Positions 34,401 to 38,789 of a stretch of 38,789 nt of DNA are shown in pieces. The notes under the pieces were generated by a model. It made no database searches. It was not told the DNA's origin and saw nothing but the letters and a program-made list of their open reading frames with translations. The translations under genes were made by a program, and so were the position numbers. Each line of letters begins with the position of its first letter. Positions within the stretch are counted from its first letter, which is position 1. Origin of the DNA: Perlabentimonas sp046542995 (GTDB taxonomy: Bacteria; Bacteroidota; Bacteroidia; Bacteroidales; Tenuifilaceae); the NCBI GenBank assembly GCA_046542995.1, contig JBKHAH010000026.1, forward strand, positions 1 to 38,789. The letters are read 5' to 3'.

Positions 34401-35078
34401 TTAGTTTGTACCATAATTCCTTGCTCCAAAAATATTACTTCCAACCCTTACCATATTGCTCCCCTCTTTCAGTGCAAGTTTGTAATCGCCTGACATACCC
34501 ATGGATAGCACGGTGAAACTGCTGCTAGACGAAAAATATTTTTTCTTTACATCGTCGAATATTTTTTTTAAGCTTCTGAACTCTCGTTTAACCTGTTCTG
34601 TATCTTCAGTAAACGTAGCCATCCCCATTAAGCCAACAACTTGAACATTCTCAAAAGATTTAAACTGTTCAGAATCCATAATCTCAGCAAGGTCCTTTTG
34701 GTCCAATCCAAATTTCGTATCCTCCTCAGCAATATGCATCTGCAGCAGGCAGCGAATTACCCGCTCATGCTTTTTAGCCTGCTTATTAATCTCCTTTAGC
34801 AGCTTTAAACTATCAACTGAATGGATCAGGCTAACAAAGGGTGCTATGTATTTTACCTTGTTAGTTTGCAGATGACCTACCATGTGCCATTCAATATCAG
34901 ATGGCAAAGCCTCTTGCTTTGCGACTAACTCTTGCACCTTGTTTTCTCCAAAAATATGATGACCAGCATTGTATGCATCAAGAACCACTTCGGGTGGGTG
35001 GGTTTTACTAATTGCAACCAGCGTTACATTATCAGGTAACTCGCTCTTGAGTTTTTTAAGATTCGTAACTACGCTCAT
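34401..35078 (-). CDS. YggS/PROSC-type pyridoxal-phosphate homeostasis protein
   Basis: The 225-residue protein is a single-domain PLP-binding alanine-racemase-fold protein. The PLP lysine is Lys25 in 'LVAISKTHPPEVV', followed by 'FGENKVQEL' (about 44-52), 'WHMVGHLQTNKVKYI' (about 64-78) and the phosphate-binding 'LSMGMSGDYKLALKEGSNMVRVGSNIFG' near the C-terminus. Family members bind PLP without known enzymatic activity and keep free PLP and amino-acid pools in balance. Located 97 bases after the DUF1015 gene and 45 bases before the DHOD-like gene, in the same direction as PLP-dependent serC further upstream. Confidence 0.94.
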   Translation of the reverse strand: MSVVTNLKKLKSELPDNVTLVAISKTHPPEVVLDAYNAGHHIFGENKVQELVAKQEALPSDIEWHMVGHLQTNKVKYIAPFVSLIHSVDSLKLLKEINKQAKKHERVIRCLLQMHIAEEDTKFGLDQKDLAEIMDSEQFKSFENVQVVGLMGMATFTEDTEQVKREFRSLKKIFDDVKKKYFSSSSSFTVLSMGMSGDYKLALKEGSNMVRVGSNIFGARNYGTN

Positions 35079-35175
35079 ACTTCTTAAAATTTACCTCAAA
35101 ACATTATAAAGGATTAGAAAAGGCAAAATCGGACGGTATTGCCCATCCGATTCAGCATATTTTGTTAATTTCTGC

Positions 35176-36417
35176 CTAGTCTAACTTATGAATCACCAAA
35201 CCACTTCTTAGTTTAGGTTCAAACCATGTGGTTTTAGGAGGCATAATATTACCAGTATCAGCAATATCAATAAGCTGTTTCATGGAGACAGGATACAAGG
35301 CGAATGCAGCAGCCATCTCTCCACTATCAACTCGCTTCTTCAGCTCACCTAATCCTCGGATACCTCCAACAAAGTCTATCCGCTTCGATGTTCTTAAATC
35401 CTTAATATCAAGCACCTTATCGAGTACGAGATTCGACAGAACGGTAACATCAAGCACACCAATTGGATCGTCATCATCATAAGTACCAGGTTTGGCAGTT
35501 AAAGAGTACCATTTACCCTGAAGATACATACTAAAATTATGCAAACGGTTTGGTTTGTATATTTCAGCACCTTTCTCCTCTACCTCAAAACTTTCGTTTA
35601 ATTTATCTAGTAGCTGCTCAGGTGATAATCCATTTAGATCCTTAACTACACGGTTGTAATCAATAATATTCAGCTGATTATCAGGGAAAATAACCGCAAG
35701 GAAGAAGTTGTACTCCTCTTCTCCGGTGTGATTTGGGTTCTGACTTCTCTTCTCCTCTCCTACTCTGGCTGCTGCAGCAGTTCTATGGTGGCCATCGGCA
35801 ACATAAAGTGCTGGTTGCTGAGCAAATATTTCGGTAATTCTCTGGATTTTAGCATCATCATTAATTACCCAAAAATGGTGTCCAAAACCATCCTCAGCAA
35901 TAAAATCGTACTCAGGTTTTTTGCTTTCAACCACATCCTTAACAATCTTATCAATCTCATTAACTGCTGGGTAGGCAAAGAATACGGGTTCAATGTTTGC
36001 ATTCTGATTCCTCACATGAATCATTCTATCCTCCTCTTTATCGGGGCGAGTAAGCTCATGCTTTTTGATTTTGCCTTCCATGTAGTCCTCGTAGTGGCAC
36101 CCTACAGCCAACCCATACTGAGTTCTTCCTTCCATGGTTTGCGCATAGATGTAGTAGTTCTCCTTATTATCCTGAACCAGCCATCCCTTTTCCTGCCATT
36201 TCTTGAAATTCTCAACCGCCTTATCGTACGCTTCTTTGGAATGCTCATCGATAATTGGGTTAAAATCAATTTCTGGCTTAATTATGTGAAGTAACGACTT
36301 TTCTCCAGCTTCTACCTGTGCTTCCTGGGAGTTAAGTACATCGTAAGGGCGCGAGGCCACTTCGCTTGCGAACTCTTTTGGGGGGCGTATTCCCTTAAAC
36401 GGTTTAATTTTTACCAT
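35176..36417 (-). CDS. DUF1015 family protein linked to serine synthesis genes
   Basis: The 413-residue protein (start at 'MVKIKPFKGIRPPKEFA') matches the DUF1015 family. It has the N-terminal 'RPPKEFASEVASRPYDVLNS' (about 11-30), the central 'YVADGHHRTAAAARVG' (205-220) with Asp208, His210, His211 and Arg212, and 'VDSGEMAAAFALYPVSM' near the C-terminus. A frame extending 17 codons further upstream is rejected. The DGHHR motif resembles the active-site motif of ParB-fold proteins, among which a free serine kinase (SerK) and SbnI are known. It follows serA on the same strand. A nucleotide-binding or kinase role in serine metabolism is inference; the family has no certain function that I can confirm here. 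Confidence 0.88.
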   Translation of the reverse strand: MVKIKPFKGIRPPKEFASEVASRPYDVLNSQEAQVEAGEKSLLHIIKPEIDFNPIIDEHSKEAYDKAVENFKKWQEKGWLVQDNKENYYIYAQTMEGRTQYGLAVGCHYEDYMEGKIKKHELTRPDKEEDRMIHVRNQNANIEPVFFAYPAVNEIDKIVKDVVESKKPEYDFIAEDGFGHHFWVINDDAKIQRITEIFAQQPALYVADGHHRTAAAARVGEEKRSQNPNHTGEEEYNFFLAVIFPDNQLNIIDYNRVVKDLNGLSPEQLLDKLNESFEVEEKGAEIYKPNRLHNFSMYLQGKWYSLTAKPGTYDDDDPIGVLDVTVLSNLVLDKVLDIKDLRTSKRIDFVGGIRGLGELKKRVDSGEMAAAFALYPVSMKQLIDIADTGNIMPPKTTWFEPKLRSGLVIHKLD

Positions 36418-36452
36418 CGTTATATTTTTTTTTTGAAAAACTAAATAAATGC

Positions 36453-36498
36453 AATATCCCTGTAGCAAATCTTAGAAAGACTGGGGAACAGGGATATT
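36453..36498 (-). promoter_or_regulatory. 11-bp inverted repeat between serA and DUF1015
   Basis: Perfect arms aatatccctgt (36453-36463) and acagggatatt (36488-36498) enclose a 24-base loop in the gap between the serA stop and the DUF1015 start. On the minus strand the stem is followed by gcatttatttagttttt, so it could act as a weak terminator or attenuator that lowers DUF1015 transcription, or it could be a protein-binding site. Confidence 0.5.
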
Positions 36499-36514
36499 AA
36501 TAATTCACATTATA

Positions 36515-37438
36515 CTATTTATTTACCTGGAATGTTGTATCGCCATTCTCAAGAAACTTAATAATTTGGTTAGCTGAAGCTAATCCGGCATTAACATTAG
36601 CCTCTGATGTTTGAGCTCCCATTTTTTTGGGTGTAGCAAAAACGCGTGTTCCAAACTTCTCGTTAAGGTTCTCTTGAATGTCGGCGGCAATGTCGGTTGC
36701 ATACTTAAGATCCTCTCTTTCCTCGAATGCTTTTACCAAACCTTCCTCGTCAATAACCTCTTTGCGGGCGGTGTTAATTAATGTTGCGCCTTTGGGCATC
36801 TTAGTTAGTAAGTCGTAACCAATAGACTTCTTTGTTTTATCGTTGGAAGGAATATGCAACGATAGGTACTGGCTTTTTGTATAAAGTTCCTCAATCGAAT
36901 CAACAACCTTAACACCGTTCCTTTCAATCTCCTCTTTTTTCAGAAAGGGGTCGAGAGCAAGGACCTCCATGCCAAAACCCTTAGCATGAGATGCTACTAG
37001 TTTTCCTACATTTCCGTATGCGTGTATTCCTAAGGTTTTTCCCTTAATTTCGGTACCTGCTGATGGATTAAACTGATTGCGCGCCATAAATATCATCATA
37101 CCTAGAGCCAACTCAGCAACAGCATTGGAGTTTTGTCCAGGTGTATTCATTGCAACAATGCTTTTGGCTGTACATGCGTCAAGGTCGAGGTTGTCGTAAC
37201 CTGCTCCTGCTCTAACAACAATCTTAAGCTGCTTTGCTGCTTCAATAACTTCGGCAGTAATCTTGTCGCTTCTAACTATCATTGCATCCACATCGGCTAC
37301 AGCATTAAGCAGGTCTGATTTATCAGTATATTTTTCAAGTAATACTAATTCATACCCTGCACCTTCTACTAATTTACGGATACCATCAACCGCAGCTTTA
37401 GCGAAGGGTTTTTCGGTTGCTACAAGTACTTTTACCAT
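36515..37438 (-). CDS. serA: D-3-phosphoglycerate dehydrogenase, short Lys-type
   Basis: SerA oxidises 3-phosphoglycerate to 3-phosphohydroxypyruvate, the first step of serine synthesis. The 307-residue length shows the short form without ACT regulatory domain, so allosteric serine inhibition as in E. coli is unlikely. The Rossmann motif reads 'LGIHAYGNVGKLVA' with Ala140 at the first glycine position. Catalytic Arg225 is in 'INTARKEVID'. Where most family members have His in 'TPHxGA', this protein has Lys271 in 'TPKKMGAQTSEA'. Bacteroidota and Entamoeba enzymes share this to my recollection. serC lies 98 bases upstream and DUF1015 about 97 bases downstream. Confidence 0.93.
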   Translation of the reverse strand: MVKVLVATEKPFAKAAVDGIRKLVEGAGYELVLLEKYTDKSDLLNAVADVDAMIVRSDKITAEVIEAAKQLKIVVRAGAGYDNLDLDACTAKSIVAMNTPGQNSNAVAELALGMMIFMARNQFNPSAGTEIKGKTLGIHAYGNVGKLVASHAKGFGMEVLALDPFLKKEEIERNGVKVVDSIEELYTKSQYLSLHIPSNDKTKKSIGYDLLTKMPKGATLINTARKEVIDEEGLVKAFEEREDLKYATDIAADIQENLNEKFGTRVFATPKKMGAQTSEANVNAGLASANQIIKFLENGDTTFQVNK

Positions 37439-37536
37439 AGTATTTTGTGTTTTTTTTTCATTTTATATAATAAGTTTATGAAGAAAATGGGCTAAATGAA
37501 GTTACCTCCAAATAACCCATTAAATATCTTGCATTT

Positions 37537-38607
37537 TTATGCATTCTGTTTCTCAAACTCCTTCATACAATCAACCAAAGCTTGTACGCTTTCAATTGGA
37601 AGAGAGTTATATGTTGATGCACGGAAACCGCCAACTGATCTGTGACCTTTGATTCCAACCATATTTGCATTTTGGGCAAACTCTAAAAAGGCTGCCTCCT
37701 TCTCTTTGTATTCCTCGTTCATTACAAAGCAAATATTCATAAGTGAACGATCCTCATTGGCTGCAGTTCCTACAAACATCTTGTTGCGGTCAATCTCATT
37801 GTAAAGCAGCTGGGCTTTCTTCTTATTCATTTCGAAAACCTTCTCAAGGCCACCCAAGCTCTTAACCCACTTTAATGTTTCACGCATAGTGAAAATTGGT
37901 CCGCAGGGAGGAGTGTTAAACATAGAGCCCTTTTCGATATGAGTATTATAGTTTAGCATTGTAGGTATTTGGCGCTCTACTTTACCAAGGATATCCTCAC
38001 GAATAATTATGAACGTAACACCAGCAGGTCCAACGTTTTTCTGGGCGCCACCGTAAATCATAGCATACTTGCTAACGTCAACAGGGCGGCTCATTATGTC
38101 AGAGGACATATCGGCGATAAGGTTAACTGGGCAATCCATATCCTCGTGGATTTCTGTTCCGTAAATAGTGTTATTAGTTGTGATGTGGAAATAATCAGCA
38201 TCGGCAGGAACATTGTAACCTTTAGGGATATAGGTGTAGTTCTTATCTGCTGACGAAGCGACAACCTCAACATCGCCAAATAGTTTTGCTTCCTTAATGG
38301 CCTTCTTGGCCCAAACACCTGTTTCCAGATATGCAGCCTTTTTATTCATTAGGTTATAAGGTACCATGCAAAACTGTGTGCTTGCACCTCCACCAAGCAA
38401 AAGAATCTGGTATCCGTCGGGAATATTAAGCAGCTCTTTCCATAGGGCTACGGTCTCGTCCATTATGGCTTGAAACTCTTTTGAACGATGCGATATGGTT
38501 AGTAAGGATAAACCAATACCATCAAGATCTTTAATTGCTTTTGCAGTATTCTCTAATGCAACTTCTGGTAAAATGCATGGTCCTGCGTTAAAATTGTGCT
38601 TCTTCAT
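37537..38607 (-). CDS. serC: Phosphoserine aminotransferase
   Basis: SerC transfers the amino group of glutamate to 3-phosphohydroxypyruvate, giving phosphoserine, and also acts in pyridoxal-phosphate synthesis. The 356-residue protein is a fold-type I PLP enzyme. The PLP lysine is Lys190 in 'MIYGGAQKNVGPAGVT', with 'LLLGGGASTQFCMVPYNL' (about 69-86) forming the phosphate site. The N-terminal 'HNFNAGPCILPEVAL' and the C-terminal 'GHRSVGGFRASTYNSLP' are diagnostic. It is the first gene of the serC-serA-DUF1015 cluster. A near-consensus -7 element lies upstream. No serB is in the window. Confidence 0.97.
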   Translation of the reverse strand: MKKHNFNAGPCILPEVALENTAKAIKDLDGIGLSLLTISHRSKEFQAIMDETVALWKELLNIPDGYQILLLGGGASTQFCMVPYNLMNKKAAYLETGVWAKKAIKEAKLFGDVEVVASSADKNYTYIPKGYNVPADADYFHITTNNTIYGTEIHEDMDCPVNLIADMSSDIMSRPVDVSKYAMIYGGAQKNVGPAGVTFIIIREDILGKVERQIPTMLNYNTHIEKGSMFNTPPCGPIFTMRETLKWVKSLGGLEKVFEMNKKKAQLLYNEIDRNKMFVGTAANEDRSLMNICFVMNEEYKEKEAAFLEFAQNANMVGIKGHRSVGGFRASTYNSLPIESVQALVDCMKEFEKQNA

Positions 38608-38634
38608 AACTTATCAAGTTTTAATCTATTACAC

Positions 38635-38642
38635 GAAAGGTA
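38635..38642 (-). promoter_or_regulatory. Possible -7 element of serC
   Basis: On the minus strand TACCTTTC matches TAnnTTTG at seven of eight positions, 28 bases before the start. No -33 element is clear, so this is tentative. Confidence 0.35.
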
Positions 38643-38789
38643 TATTTACCGTCAAATTTCTAACTATTTTTTCATTTTTCCTAATAAATGAGAATGATAT
38701 ACAGCAGATAATCGGATTAGAAAAAAGGCTCATTTTTGGTATCAACTGTATTAATTTACTAATAAGTTTTGCCATTGCAAGATTTAATC
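38643..38789. other. Non-coding end of window
   Basis: AT-rich sequence upstream of serC, with no open frame or RNA visible before the window ends. Confidence 0.4.

Noticed and set aside
35728..36294. 188-codon plus-strand frame opposite DUF1015
   Set aside because: Antisense shadow of a conserved family member; no independent motif.
1..38789. CRISPR array, phage genes, intact insertion sequence or secretion locus
   Set aside because: No regularly spaced repeats, integrase, transposase, phage structural or nuclease gene set is visible anywhere in the window.

Overview
The window reads as a chromosomal stretch of a member of the Bacteroidota, most likely the Bacteroidales or a close relative. 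Several things point there: near-perfect TAnnTTTG -7 promoter elements sit upstream of many genes; the DUF62 protein and phosphoglycerate dehydrogenase carry what I recall as Bacteroidota-type sequence features; serC-serA-DUF1015 are neighbours; PIN-PhoH and PhoH paralogues co-occur; and several exported proteins are poorly characterised. Base composition is moderately AT-rich. Nearly everything is housekeeping. The only clearly accessory stretch is about 17.45-20.26 kb.

Layout. 0-0.4 kb: non-coding, with a REP-like palindrome. 0.4-1.65 kb: divergent rsmE and a YfcE-type phosphoesterase. 1.66-10.9 kb: a long minus-strand gene train (DUF62 protein, mazG, an orphan DppB-type permease, tpiA, prmA, and a 1598-residue exported protein with an acidic tail). 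11.05-14.5 kb, plus strand: phoH, purC, a small lipoprotein and a MORN/YwqK-like protein, ending at a bidirectional terminator shared with gapA. 14.6-17.4 kb, minus strand: gapA, an aldo/keto reductase and a TPR lipoprotein. 17.45-20.26 kb: an AbiEi/AbiEii toxin-antitoxin pair with an operator-like palindrome, decayed coding fragments, and tRNA-Val(TAC) at the edge. 20.4-21.7 kb: folC. 22.0-26.9 kb, plus strand: PIN-PhoH, sixA, ppk1 and ppx, with the last three forming a phosphate/polyphosphate unit. 27.0-27.9 kb, minus strand: an ECF sigma factor with a TTG start and a small downstream gene. 28.2-31.0 kb: uvrA. 31.06-33.35 kb: two exported proteins of unknown function (minus) and a divergent 179-residue protein (plus). 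33.4-38.6 kb, minus strand: a dihydroorotate-dehydrogenase-like protein, a YggS-type PLP protein, DUF1015, serA and serC.

How the genes work together. serC and serA give two of the three steps from 3-phosphoglycerate to serine, and DUF1015 is their constant companion. tpiA and gapA are glycolytic but lie in separate units. ppk1 and ppx make and degrade polyphosphate. RsmE, PrmA and the PhoH proteins point to ribosome and RNA maintenance; MazG and UvrA to nucleotide-pool and DNA quality control.

I found no CRISPR array, phage module, secretion system, biosynthetic cluster or intact insertion sequence. The most notable signals are: a DUF62 protein lacking the family's proposed catalytic triad; a phosphoglycerate dehydrogenase with lysine in place of the catalytic histidine, next to a DUF1015 protein with a DGHHR motif; a possible small island between an att-like 12-mer and tRNA-Val; and the uncharacterised giant exported protein. 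None amounts to a demonstrated new system.
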